Positions 1 to 8,432 of a stretch of 64,000 nucleotides of DNA are shown piece by piece. The notes beneath the pieces were generated by a model that ran no database searches, had not been told where the DNA came from, and worked only from the letters and a program-made list of their open reading frames with translations. How positions within the stretch are numbered: position 1 is the first letter of the stretch; each line of letters begins with the position of its first letter. Source of the DNA: Gemmatimonas aurantiaca T-27 (GTDB lineage: Bacteria > Gemmatimonadota > Gemmatimonadetes > Gemmatimonadales > Gemmatimonadaceae); the NCBI RefSeq assembly GCF_000010305.1, contig NC_012489.1, forward strand, positions 3,417,646 through 3,481,645. The letters run 5' to 3'. The position numbers and the translations under genes were made by a program.

Positions 1-1598
1 CTTCCACAGCGACGGCCGCCGCAATCACGCTGCTTCCCACCTCGCTCGCGGCGCAGTGGTCCACCGCGTACGAACAGTTCTATCTGCAGGCGCCACACAA
101 CTGGCAGTTCCGGTCGCACTATGCGTACGCCGACCGTCTGTTCAACGCGTTCGACTTCGGGCACGCCATTCTCTACGAGACGATGTGGCGCTTCCCCAAC
201 GCACCGGTGGCCGACCTGGAAACGCGGCGCTACGACCAGCTCACCAAACAGGTGCTGCAGAAGCCGCCCCGTCTGCCGCTCGAAGAGGCGGCCATCGAGC
301 CGATGTATGCGCGCCTTGCACCGGAAGCCAAGACGATGTTCGACTGGGCGCACCTGCTGCATCGCCAGTTGTACGATGTGCTGGCTGATGATCGGCTCGA
401 CTGGGCCCAGCGTGACAACGAAGTGAGACGGCTCATCGCCTACTATCGGTCACGTCCCGATATGGCGTTCAGCAGCAAGCCCAAGTCGATGGTGCTGATG
501 CAGGAGCAACCGTACTCACTCGCGTTCCGTCTCAAGTATCCCAAGTTCAATGGACTCATCTGGGGGTACCACTGGTTCCAGGTGGGTCTCTATGAGCCGC
601 TGATGGCGGGGCGCAACCCGGCGGAACGTCATGCCGGTGTGCGCGCGGCAACAGCACGCTTCTTCCAGATGCTCACCGACGCGCCGCGCAGCATGCCGTA
701 TCAGATGCCCATGACCGCCACCGTCTCGCCCATGTTCGCCGAGCGTTATCCGGAAGCGGCCATCATCTTCGACAACCTGCACTCCATGCATGATGTCGTT
801 TCGGATATCCTGGCCAACCCCAGTGTACCACGTGATCGCAAGCGGACCGAGATCATGCTGGCCGCGAGCCGTTTCCGTGATGACACCTCGTATGTCATGA
901 CGGAAGCCGCGTGGCGTCGGATGTCGGAGCACATGGGCGTGGAGAACATGGGCGGCCCCGCCGTGGGTTTCGGACCGATACTGCCCACGCCATCGGTGAC
1001 CATGGGCGCCGTGATGCAGCATGACAGCACCGGCGCCATGACAGGATTCGCCCATGGTGGTGCGGCATCGAAGGCGGCGGCCGATGCGCATGCCGGACAC
1101 GGAGCACCTGCCGCGGCCAATGCCTCCCCGAGCAAGGCACCTGCCGCCAACGATCCGCACGCCGGCCATCAGATGCCGGTATCGTCTCCGCCGTCCGCCG
1201 CGTCGCGCTATCTGCATGGCAGCAGTGCCGACAGCGCCGCCGTGGCCGCACTGGTGACCCAGTTCCTCACCGCACTCGGCACGGGCGACAGCACGACCGC
1301 GCTCCGGACACTGGGCAACGTGCAGATTCTCGAACGTGGCACGGCCGAACCGCTCGCCGAATACCGGGTACGACATCTGCCGGCGGACATCGCCTTTGCG
1401 CGTTCGTCCGATGTGGCCCGCATTCCCCGCACCGTATTGGTGCTGGGGGACGTGGCATACAGCACCGTCACGCAGACCATCACCGGTCGCTACGGCAAAC
1501 GTCCCAAGGGGAGCGCGGGCGCCGAAGTGATCGTGGCGGAACGCACCGGTGGCGGATGGCGTATCGCGGCAGTGCACTGGTCGTCGCGCCGCCACTGA
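1..1598 (+). CDS. Exported protein with His-rich linker and NTF2-like C-terminal domain (5' partial)
   Basis: The reading frame is open from position 3, so the start codon lies before the window; 531 residues are visible. The first visible residues are a hydrophobic stretch ending in Leu-Ala-Ala-Gln, which looks like the end of a signal peptide, so the protein is probably exported. A large Trp/Tyr/Met-rich central region resembles no family I know. Around nt 1050-1180 there is an Ala/His-rich linker with repeated Ala-Gly-His motifs, suggestive of metal binding. The last ~120 residues look like an NTF2/SnoaL-like fold (DUF4440 style), ending in a typical 'WRIAAVHWS' strand. It is followed by DUF305 and LVIVD-repeat genes on the same strand, which also carry His/Met-rich stretches. 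Function unknown. Confidence 0.75.
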   Translation, partial: STATAAAITLLPTSLAAQWSTAYEQFYLQAPHNWQFRSHYAYADRLFNAFDFGHAILYETMWRFPNAPVADLETRRYDQLTKQVLQKPPRLPLEEAAIEPMYARLAPEAKTMFDWAHLLHRQLYDVLADDRLDWAQRDNEVRRLIAYYRSRPDMAFSSKPKSMVLMQEQPYSLAFRLKYPKFNGLIWGYHWFQVGLYEPLMAGRNPAERHAGVRAATARFFQMLTDAPRSMPYQMPMTATVSPMFAERYPEAAIIFDNLHSMHDVVSDILANPSVPRDRKRTEIMLAASRFRDDTSYVMTEAAWRRMSEHMGVENMGGPAVGFGPILPTPSVTMGAVMQHDSTGAMTGFAHGGAASKAAADAHAGHGAPAAANASPSKAPAANDPHAGHQMPVSSPPSAASRYLHGSSADSAAVAALVTQFLTALGTGDSTTALRTLGNVQILERGTAEPLAEYRVRHLPADIAFARSSDVARIPRTVLVLGDVAYSTVTQTITGRYGKRPKGSAGAEVIVAERTGGGWRIAAVHWSSRRH

Positions 1599-1660
1599 GC
1601 ATGACGTCGCGAAGGCGGTAGGTTTCGAGAGCGTGGGTCCCCGCAGTTCCGGAGAGCGAG

Positions 1661-2275
1661 ATGGCATTGTCGGCATGGCATGGCCGGTCCACACGGACCT
1701 CTATCACCACCCTGATCACCACATTGGTGGTCTCAGTGGGCGTGACCCCTGCCGTCAGTGCCCAGAGCTCGTCCGACACGCTCACAGCCACCGCCTCACG
1801 ACAACACACGGCGGCCGACATTGCCTTCATGCAGGGCATGATCGGCCACCATGCGCAGGCGTTGGAGATGGTGGCGCTGGTCGCCAGCCGCTCCACGCGT
1901 CTCGAAATGGAGAGCCTCGCCGAACGCATCGCCGTCTCCCAGCGTGATGAGATTTCCATCATGCAACGCTGGCTGACGGCACGCGGCGAGGCGACCAGCA
2001 TGCCACACGACATGCATTCGTCGCACGCCTCCATGCCGGGCATGCTCTCACCGGCGCAGATGGACTCGTTGCGCACGGCCGACGGCACAGCCTTCGACAA
2101 GTTGTTCCTGCAGTACATGATCCAGCATCACGAAGGGGCGCTGGTCATGGTGGCCGAACTCCTGCGCAGCCCCGGCGCGGCGCAGGAGCCCATGGTCTTT
2201 CAGATCATGTCCGATGTCGACGCCGATCAACGCGCCGAGATCCGGCGCATGAAGATGCTGCTCGCGCAGTGGTGA
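1661..2275 (+). CDS. DUF305 family exported protein
   Basis: This 204-residue protein has an N-terminal hydrophobic segment (residues ~13-34, ending Val-Ser-Ala-Gln), consistent with export. It carries both halves of the DUF305 (ferritin-like four-helix) signature: 'FMQGMIGHHAQALEM' at 56-70 and 'FLQYMIQHHEGALVM' at 149-163. Between them lies a Met/His-rich stretch (residues ~113-128). DUF305 proteins often occur near copper genes, so a periplasmic copper role is plausible but inferred. The start ATG has a GGAG Shine-Dalgarno sequence six bases upstream. It lies about 60 bp after the NTF2-like gene and about 60 bp before the LVIVD-repeat gene, so the three probably form one operon. Confidence 0.85.
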   Translation: MALSAWHGRSTRTSITTLITTLVVSVGVTPAVSAQSSSDTLTATASRQHTAADIAFMQGMIGHHAQALEMVALVASRSTRLEMESLAERIAVSQRDEISIMQRWLTARGEATSMPHDMHSSHASMPGMLSPAQMDSLRTADGTAFDKLFLQYMIQHHEGALVMVAELLRSPGAAQEPMVFQIMSDVDADQRAEIRRMKMLLAQW

Positions 2276-2336
2276 CGGTGGTGATGACACCCGTGGCGCG
2301 CCGGCACCTGTAACACCTTTCACCTTTCGTTCGCAC

Positions 2337-4070
2337 ATGACACGTCATTGCTCCGCCGTTCGTCTGTTCGCCATCGCGGCAGCCACGGCCCTTCTGCCCG
2401 CCCTGGCGGTGCAGGCGCAGGACCCACGCGTGGGTCTCAAGACCGGCTTCCGTGATGCTGGTGAAGCCATCAAACATCTCGAACTGGTGTCGCACACGCC
2501 GAAACCCGACGGCTGGTTCAATCCCCAGCAACTGGGTGATTTTGCGTTCGCCAACTCCGATCTCGCCTTCCAGAAGAATCTCGTCTTCCAGGGCGGCTGG
2601 CGTGGCTGGCAGGCGTGGGACATCAGCAACCCCAAGGCGCCGGTGCTGCGCAAGGCGTTTGTCTGTCAGGGTGGCCAGGGCGATCTGTCGGTGTACGGCA
2701 AGCTGCTGTTCATGTCGGTGGAAGACCTCGGCGGTCGCATGGACTGCGGCGTCCAGGGGGTGTTCGACACCGTCAGCACCGAGCGCTTCCGTGGTGTGCG
2801 CATCTTCGACATCAGCGATATCGACAACCCCAAGCAAGTGGCGGCCGTACAGACGTGCCGCGGTTCGCACACACACACCCTGGTCACCGACCCCAAGGAC
2901 AAGGCCAATGTGTATGTGTACGTGCAGGGCACCGGTCCGGTGCGTTCCCCCAATGAGCTGGCCGGCTGCCACAACACCACCGATGCCAACTCCGCGCTGT
3001 TCCGTATCGAAGTGATCAAGGTGCCGCTGGCCGCGCCGCAGAGCGCCGAGATCGTGAACATGCCGCGCATCTTTGCCGACGGTCAGGGCAACGTGGCCGG
3101 GCTGTGGCAGGGTGGCGCGCATGGTGATGGCACCCAGAGCAGCGGCCGCACCGATCAGTGCCACGACATCACCGCGTATCCGGAAATCGGCCTCGCGGCG
3201 GGCGCCTGCTCGGGCAACGGCATCCTGCTCGACATCAAGGACCCGGCCAACCCGAAGCGCATCGATGAAGTGATCGATCCGAACTTCGCCTACTGGCACT
3301 CCGCCACGTTCAACAATGCCGGTACCACGGTGTTGTTCACCGACGAATGGGGCGGTGGCACCGCGCCGCGCTGCCGGGCCAGCGACAAGCCCACCTGGGG
3401 CGCCAACGCGCTCTTCACGCTGGGCAGCAATCGTCAGCTCAAGCAGGTGGGGTATTACAAGCTGCCCGCTGCGCAGGCCGACACCGAAAACTGCGTGGCG
3501 CACAACGGCTCGCTGATTCCTGTGCCGGGGCGCGACATCATGGCGCAGGCGTGGTATCAGGGTGGGATGTCGATCTTCGATTTCACCAACCCGGCCAAGC
3601 CGGTGGAAATCGCCTACTTCGACCGTGGCCCCATCGCCAATGAACTCACGCTGGCCGGTTACTGGTCCACGTACTGGTACAACGGCCACATCATCGGCTC
3701 GGAGATCGGTCGTGGACTCGACATCTTCGCACTGCAGCCCAGCGAGTTCCTGTCGGCCAACGAAATCGAAGCCGCCAAGCTCGTGAAGGTGGATGAACTG
3801 AACCCCCAGTTGCAGACGAAGATCGTGTGGCCGGCGGCGTTCCCGGTGGCGCGCTCGTACGTGGATCAACTCGCGCGTAACGATGCGCTGTCCGACACCC
3901 GAATCGCGGCCATCAACAAATCACTGGACGCCGCCGAAAAGGCCAGTGGTTCTGCACGAAAGGGCGGCCTCACGCTGCTCGCCTCGCAGTTGGCGTCGGA
4001 CGTGTCCAAGTCGACTGAACCGGCCCGTGTGCGCGCGCTCATCGATGCGGTGAAGGCGCTCGCGAAGTAG
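2337..4070 (+). CDS. LVIVD-repeat (beta-propeller-like) exported protein
   Basis: The protein has 577 residues with a clear signal peptide (hydrophobic residues 9-26, Ala-Gln cleavage around 27). The mature part contains repeats of the type 'AWDISNPKAPVL', 'RIFDISDIDNPKQVA' and 'SIFDFTNPAKPVEIA', which mark the LVIVD repeat family predicted to form a beta-propeller. Several Cys and His residues lie in the repeats. No catalytic motif is recognisable. It is the last gene of the DUF305 cluster and converges on the minus-strand monooxygenase gene with only a 16-bp gap. A surface or periplasmic binding role is likely; the ligand is unknown. Confidence 0.8.
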   Translation: MTRHCSAVRLFAIAAATALLPALAVQAQDPRVGLKTGFRDAGEAIKHLELVSHTPKPDGWFNPQQLGDFAFANSDLAFQKNLVFQGGWRGWQAWDISNPKAPVLRKAFVCQGGQGDLSVYGKLLFMSVEDLGGRMDCGVQGVFDTVSTERFRGVRIFDISDIDNPKQVAAVQTCRGSHTHTLVTDPKDKANVYVYVQGTGPVRSPNELAGCHNTTDANSALFRIEVIKVPLAAPQSAEIVNMPRIFADGQGNVAGLWQGGAHGDGTQSSGRTDQCHDITAYPEIGLAAGACSGNGILLDIKDPANPKRIDEVIDPNFAYWHSATFNNAGTTVLFTDEWGGGTAPRCRASDKPTWGANALFTLGSNRQLKQVGYYKLPAAQADTENCVAHNGSLIPVPGRDIMAQAWYQGGMSIFDFTNPAKPVEIAYFDRGPIANELTLAGYWSTYWYNGHIIGSEIGRGLDIFALQPSEFLSANEIEAAKLVKVDELNPQLQTKIVWPAAFPVARSYVDQLARNDALSDTRIAAINKSLDAAEKASGSARKGGLTLLASQLASDVSKSTEPARVRALIDAVKALAK

Positions 4071-4086
4071 TGCCCCGTAGTCCCGC

Positions 4087-5160
4087 TTACGGTGCAGGAC
4101 TCTCGGGGGTGTCGGTGGCGATTGCTGCCGGCACCCCCAGCGCCTTCCGCACCGCCGGCGCCACCTGCGTGCCGAACAGTTCGATGCTGCGCATGATGTC
4201 GGCGTGTTGCATCGGGCCCACGCTGAACTGGATCATCATGCGATCGTGTTTGAACAGCTCGTGTTCGAACAGGATCTTGTCGATCACTTCCTGCGGGCTG
4301 CCCAGCAACATCGCCCCACGCGGTGAACGCTCGAAGTCGAACTGCTGACGCGTGGGCATCGGCCATCCGCGCTCACGTCCGATGCGCGCCATGGTGTCGA
4401 TGTACGGCGGGAACGCCGTCTCCACCGCCTGCTCCACACGGTCCGCAATGAAACCATGTGAATTGATGCTCACCTTGAGCGATGCAGGGTCATGCCCCGC
4501 CTTCGCACCGGCCTCACGATACAGATCCGCGAACGGCACAAACCGCTCCGGCATGCCTCCGATGATCGCGATGGCGAGTGGCAATCCCAGTGTGCCGGCG
4601 CGCACCACCGACGCGGGAGTACCACCCACCGCAATCCACACCGGCAGCGGTTGCTGCAGCGGGCGTGGGTACACACCACGATGATCGATGGACGGTCGGT
4701 GCACACCCTGCCACGTCACATGCTCCGATTCACGCAGCGCGAGCAGCAATTGCAGCTTCTCGCTGAACAACGCGTCATAGTCATCGAGGTCCTGCCCAAA
4801 CAACGGATACGACTCGATGAAGCTGCCGCGGCCGGCCATGATTTCGGCACGTCCGTTGGAAATCAGATCCAGCGTCGCGAAGTCCTGGAACACACGCACC
4901 GGGTCATCCGAGCTCAGCACTGTGACGGCACTGGTCAGACGGATGCGTGATGTGCGTGCGGCCGCGGCCGCCAGTACCACCGACGGAGACGAGACGACGT
5001 AGTCGGGCCGATGATGTTCGCCCACACCAAAGACATCGAGACCGACCTCATCCGCGAGTACGATCTCTTCGATCAAGTCCTGGATGCGGCGCGCAACGAC
5101 CGTGCTGTCGTCCGTGCGTCGGGGATCCGTTTCACCGAAGGTGTAGATGCCGAGTTCCAT
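4087..5160 (-). CDS. LLM-class flavin-dependent oxidoreductase (luciferase-like monooxygenase)
   Basis: The 357-residue protein matches the bacterial luciferase/F420-or-FMN-dependent monooxygenase TIM-barrel family: 'MELGIYTFG' first strand, '[15 protein letters not shown]', '[43 protein letters not shown]' style core (quoted only to describe the order of blocks), and '[12 protein letters not shown]'. The length fits the family. It probably catalyses an FMN-dependent oxidation; the substrate cannot be read from sequence. There is no signal peptide, so it is cytoplasmic. It is divergent from the Ser/Thr kinase gene, with about 100 bp between start codons. Confidence 0.9.
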   Translation of the reverse strand: MELGIYTFGETDPRRTDDSTVVARRIQDLIEEIVLADEVGLDVFGVGEHHRPDYVVSSPSVVLAAAAARTSRIRLTSAVTVLSSDDPVRVFQDFATLDLISNGRAEIMAGRGSFIESYPLFGQDLDDYDALFSEKLQLLLALRESEHVTWQGVHRPSIDHRGVYPRPLQQPLPVWIAVGGTPASVVRAGTLGLPLAIAIIGGMPERFVPFADLYREAGAKAGHDPASLKVSINSHGFIADRVEQAVETAFPPYIDTMARIGRERGWPMPTRQQFDFERSPRGAMLLGSPQEVIDKILFEHELFKHDRMMIQFSVGPMQHADIMRSIELFGTQVAPAVRKALGVPAAIATDTPESPAP

Positions 5161-5249
5161 ATGTGATCAATTTCACAAACTGTGACGGTATCGCGCCAGC
5201 GAGGGCGGTGGACAGGGACGAGCACGCTGGTGCCGCCCCTCGAGTTTGC

Positions 5250-5264
5250 TACTTTACCCGAGTG
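5250..5264 (+). promoter_or_regulatory. Putative -10 element of a leaderless kinase transcript
   Basis: TACTTT (5250-5255) fits a TANNNT -10 box and ends six bases before the GTG start at 5262. No Shine-Dalgarno sequence fits in that gap, so the mRNA may be leaderless. No convincing -35 box is visible. A very similar arrangement (TACTCT, six bases, ATG) precedes the BTAD regulator gene at 48636. This is pattern-based inference. Confidence 0.35.
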
Positions 5265-6440
5265 ACCACATTTCGAGCCGACGAGTCACCGGTTGAGCCC
5301 ACCCCACTGCGGGTGAGCGTGCGAGAGCGCCTCCAGCGACAATTGGACGGCGCCTATCTCATTTCACGTGAGCTGTCGGGCGGCGGATCGGCGAGTGTGT
5401 TTCTCGCCAACGAGATCGCGCTCGATCGTCCCGTGGTGATCAAGGCCATCTCTCCCGAGTTGGCCGCTGGCGTGGACGTGGAGCGCTTCCGTCGCGAAAT
5501 CAGTTTTGCCGCGCGGTTGCAGCATCCGCACCTCGTGCCACTGCTCAGCGCCGGTACCACCGCCGATCCGCTGCCGCTACCGCAGACGGACGACATGCCG
5601 TCGGCATCGACAGCAGGGACCGCCACATCGGCCGCGCGCCTCATCCCGTGGTTCAGCATGCCGTACGTGCAGGGACAGACACTGCGCGAGCGACTCATCG
5701 CTGGCCGCATGCTGCCGTTGCCGGAAGTCATGCGCCTGCTGCGGGAAATCGCCTCGGCATTGGCCTATGCCCACGCGCGCAACATCGTGCACCGCGATAT
5801 CAAACCGGAAAACGTGTTGCTGTGTGATGGTGTGGCCATGATCACCGATTTTGGCGTGGCCAAGGCTCTCGTCGACGCCAGCGACGACCCGCGGCGTTCC
5901 GAACGGCGCGTGACCACGGTGAGCATGGCGCTTGGCACGCCGGCCTACATGGCGCCCGAACAGGTCAACTCGGCGCGACTCGTCGACCACAAGGCCGACA
6001 TCTATGCGCTGGGATGCCTGGCCTACGAACTGCTCGTTGGCACACCGCCGTTTGTGCGTCCCTCATTGCGCGCCACCATGGCCGCGCAGATCGGCGAAGC
6101 TCCCACGCCGCTCGGCGATCAGCGCAGTGATATTCCGGCCGCGCTCGCCGACGTGATCATGCAGTGCCTCGAAAAGGATCCGCAGAAACGCCCGCATTCG
6201 GCGTCCGTGATCGTGAAGACCATCGACGCCTTTCAGGCGCAGCCGATCACAACGGGGGAATACACGGCGGCCATGGGCAGCGGGTCATTCAAGTCCGCGA
6301 TCGCGGCGGCATCAACACCCGTGTCGACGAAGTCGGCCGAAGCCCCGAAGGCATCGACGAGCGGCACACGGTTTGTCCTGATCGGCGCCGGCGTGATGGC
6401 CGTGGCGGCTGCGGCGATGTACGCCTTGCGAGCGCGCTGA
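5262..6440 (+). CDS. Membrane-anchored serine/threonine protein kinase
   Basis: The 392-residue product is a Hanks-type kinase: Gly-rich loop ~39-46, catalytic Lys61 in 'VVIKAI', 'HRDIKPEN' (177-184), Asp196 in the DFG motif, and 'APE' in the activation segment. An insertion rich in Pro, Ser and Ala (residues ~100-125) separates the N-lobe strands. A single C-terminal transmembrane helix (~370-388) followed by Arg-Ala-Arg anchors it with the kinase in the cytoplasm; there is essentially no extracellular sensor. I chose GTG at 5262 because the frame upstream runs into the promoter region and has no kinase homology. Substrates are unknown. Confidence 0.9.
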   Translation: MTTFRADESPVEPTPLRVSVRERLQRQLDGAYLISRELSGGGSASVFLANEIALDRPVVIKAISPELAAGVDVERFRREISFAARLQHPHLVPLLSAGTTADPLPLPQTDDMPSASTAGTATSAARLIPWFSMPYVQGQTLRERLIAGRMLPLPEVMRLLREIASALAYAHARNIVHRDIKPENVLLCDGVAMITDFGVAKALVDASDDPRRSERRVTTVSMALGTPAYMAPEQVNSARLVDHKADIYALGCLAYELLVGTPPFVRPSLRATMAAQIGEAPTPLGDQRSDIPAALADVIMQCLEKDPQKRPHSASVIVKTIDAFQAQPITTGEYTAAMGSGSFKSAIAAASTPVSTKSAEAPKASTSGTRFVLIGAGVMAVAAAAMYALRAR

Positions 6441-6482
6441 TCCTTTCCGCGGTCTGACCCACCGTGTGTTGCAGGTGGTGTG

Positions 6483-7130
6483 TCAGCGGCGCCCAAACGG
6501 GATCCGCACACCAATCTGCATGGTGGACAGGGGCGACCAGCCAGCGCGTTTGGTCGGCGCGCCTCCAGTCAGGGGTTGGGTGTCCATTGTCAGACGTGTC
6601 CAGTGGACCGACCCTGACAAAACCACGTAACGCACCAGCACCACACCCACCTGTCCACCGAATTGCGGCAGTATGAGCCGCTCATCGTTTGGCGTAGTGC
6701 CCTGATAGCCACGTTGCCCGGTGATGATGCCACCCAGCACAACACCTTCCAGTTGCACCCCATCATTTCCGACACGCCGACCCGCGCCGATGCTCAGGCG
6801 CGTCGACCGCTCGAGCTGCAAACCGCCAGTGACCCGCACCCTTGATGGATCACCGGGAATGCACGCCACACCACCACCACCACTTCCAACAAAGTGGTCG
6901 GCGGACACCTGCGGGAACCACTGTCCCTGTCCCTGCACATCGACACTGAACGCCAGACTGCCGGCTCCGCAGTTGGACTGATAGGCATCGCTGGGATTGG
7001 CAATGCCAAAACGACCGGTGGTTTGTACACCGGACATCTGCGCCTGCAACGACCCAGGAACTGCGACGGCCAACAGTGCAACAGCGACCGCGAGGAAACG
7101 CGGTGCACGACGACGCGACCGAAACATCAT
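6483..7130 (-). CDS. Exported barrel-like protein of unknown function (third in operon)
   Basis: This 215-residue protein has a signal peptide (Arg-rich N-terminus, hydrophobic residues ~14-29, cleavage after Leu-Gln-Ala). The remainder is Gly-rich with alternating hydrophobic strands and ends in 'MQIGVRIPFGRR', a pattern typical of small outer-membrane beta-barrels. The start at 7130 overlaps the upstream stop by four bases (ATGA), which decides the start and indicates translational coupling. Two Cys residues occur in the mature part. I recognise no named family. It is the last gene of a four-gene minus-strand unit with a sugar dehydrogenase. Confidence 0.7.
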   Translation of the reverse strand: MMFRSRRRAPRFLAVAVALLAVAVPGSLQAQMSGVQTTGRFGIANPSDAYQSNCGAGSLAFSVDVQGQGQWFPQVSADHFVGSGGGGVACIPGDPSRVRVTGGLQLERSTRLSIGAGRRVGNDGVQLEGVVLGGIITGQRGYQGTTPNDERLILPQFGGQVGVVLVRYVVLSGSVHWTRLTMDTQPLTGGAPTKRAGWSPLSTMQIGVRIPFGRR

Positions 7131-7774
7131 GGCCTCCACGTCAGTCCAAGACTTCCACCTATGGCGGGGCGATTCTCCGTCAGGGATTCCACGGCGTTGA
7201 AGGCGTCGGCACCAACTCGCAGTGCGAGCCCTGAAGTCAGCGGCAACGTGACCGCGGTTCTGACGCCGAGTCCAGGTTCAAATTGCCAATCATCACCGAA
7301 CACACGACCAGAGGGCATTCGGAGGGGCGCACGATGCATCATGACAATGCCAGATGCTCCCACGATCCAGCGTACGGGCCCTTGTACCAGCGCCCAGTCT
7401 CCGCCCAATGAATACATCATCAATTGCTGTCTGATGACAAACGATCCGCTGCCCGCGGTATTGGAGTATGTCCCCCGTTCTTCCACAATGGTGTGAAATG
7501 CCGCGGACAGCGCCAACGCCATCCGACTCTCGCGTCCCTGACGATTCACCAGAATCGCAAACGAAGGCCCGCTGCTCTCCGCGGAAGAAGCTCGGCTCTT
7601 GTCCGGCGCCGTCCACACACCAACAGCCACCGTGGGCTCCCAGACGACGCTACGGGAGGTCTGTGCACCAGCAATTGAACTTCCCGCCAGCAACACCGTC
7701 ACCAGGGAGAAAGTGGTTACCCAAAGAGTTCGCATCAGCAAGAACGGTGAGAGACTAAGAGCACAGCACTTCAT
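7127..7774 (-). CDS. Exported barrel-like protein of unknown function (second in operon)
   Basis: The 215-residue protein carries a signal peptide, either from Met1 or from the internal Met14 (start at 7735), ending Ile-Ala-Gly-Ala-Gln. I prefer 7774 because it overlaps the upstream stop by four bases (ATGA). The body has alternating hydrophobic strands. Its C-terminal segment ('GADAFNAVESLTEN...IGGSLGLTWRP') aligns by eye with the end of the upstream gene's product ('GAQALSGMEAMTEDFQPILSGTVGIVLRR'), so the two are probably paralogues from tandem duplication. A role as a small outer-membrane barrel is inferred. Confidence 0.7.
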   Translation of the reverse strand: MKCCALSLSPFLLMRTLWVTTFSLVTVLLAGSSIAGAQTSRSVVWEPTVAVGVWTAPDKSRASSAESSGPSFAILVNRQGRESRMALALSAAFHTIVEERGTYSNTAGSGSFVIRQQLMMYSLGGDWALVQGPVRWIVGASGIVMMHRAPLRMPSGRVFGDDWQFEPGLGVRTAVTLPLTSGLALRVGADAFNAVESLTENRPAIGGSLGLTWRP

Positions 7775-8409
7775 CGGCGGAGCACAATGCCTACCGTCCC
7801 TGACAGGATGGGTTGAAAGTCCTCCGTCATGGCTTCCATGCCACTCAATGCCTGCGCGCCAAATCGCAGCGAGAGCTGCGGGGATGCCGGCACGGTGAAA
7901 TGCGTGCGCGCGAGCACCACCCCGGTGTAGCTCCAACCGCGGTTCGATGGCGGACCGCCTCGCAACATGTTGGGCTGCATATCGCGAAGACGATACACGA
8001 TGCGCGAAGCCGCCGGCCCCGCACCGAGTCCCACCGTCCACATGTTGCGCCCTGTCGTGAGCGCAATATCCGGCCCGATGGTGAGGGAGGCCATGTCATT
8101 GCGTATGCCATAGGTGCTGGACCTGCCGGGGGCCACCTCGGACAACAACCCACGTCCCTTGGCAGACAGTTGAAGCGAGCTGGCAAAGGCCACGCGTTTC
8201 CCGGCGCGAAGTCTTCTGGCATCGAGCTGCACGATCGCCCCGAGCGGCGGCTCACGGTAGCCATTCGTGATGGTCGGTGTAGCCAGCGCCCCCACAGACA
8301 TCGCGTGTTCCCAGCGCGATGACCGCTCCATCACCTGCTGCGCCGCCAATCCCTCACCGGCCCACATCATCATCACGGCCACACCGCTCCATTGCATCCG
8401 CCGCATCAT
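7771..8409 (-). CDS. Exported barrel-like protein of unknown function (first of three)
   Basis: The 212-residue protein has a short Met-rich signal peptide ending Leu-Ala-Ala-Gln near residue 24, then strand-rich sequence with no recognisable enzyme motif. The C-terminus resembles that of the next gene product, suggesting paralogy. Its start lies 23 bp after the stop of the sugar dehydrogenase lipoprotein gene, so all four genes are probably co-transcribed. Alternative start at the second codon (8406). The function is unknown; outer-membrane location is inferred. Confidence 0.7.
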   Translation of the reverse strand: MMRRMQWSGVAVMMMWAGEGLAAQQVMERSSRWEHAMSVGALATPTITNGYREPPLGAIVQLDARRLRAGKRVAFASSLQLSAKGRGLLSEVAPGRSSTYGIRNDMASLTIGPDIALTTGRNMWTVGLGAGPAASRIVYRLRDMQPNMLRGGPPSNRGWSYTGVVLARTHFTVPASPQLSLRFGAQALSGMEAMTEDFQPILSGTVGIVLRR

Positions 8410-8432
8410 GCCACTCCTTCAAGAGCGTGAAG

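Noticed and set aside
2205-3869. Long minus-strand open frame opposite the LVIVD-repeat gene
   Set aside because: Arg/His/Val-rich, no motif, opposite a gene with a signal peptide and clear repeats.
4947-5261. Upstream extension of the kinase frame
   Set aside because: It overlaps the divergent monooxygenase gene and is Arg/Pro-rich noise without homology; GTG 5262 fits the kinase N-terminus.
6454-6486. Imperfect inverted repeat between kinase and barrel gene ends
   Set aside because: The stem CTGAC-CCACC / GGTGG-GTCAG needs a three-base bulge and overlaps a stop codon; too weak to call a terminator.
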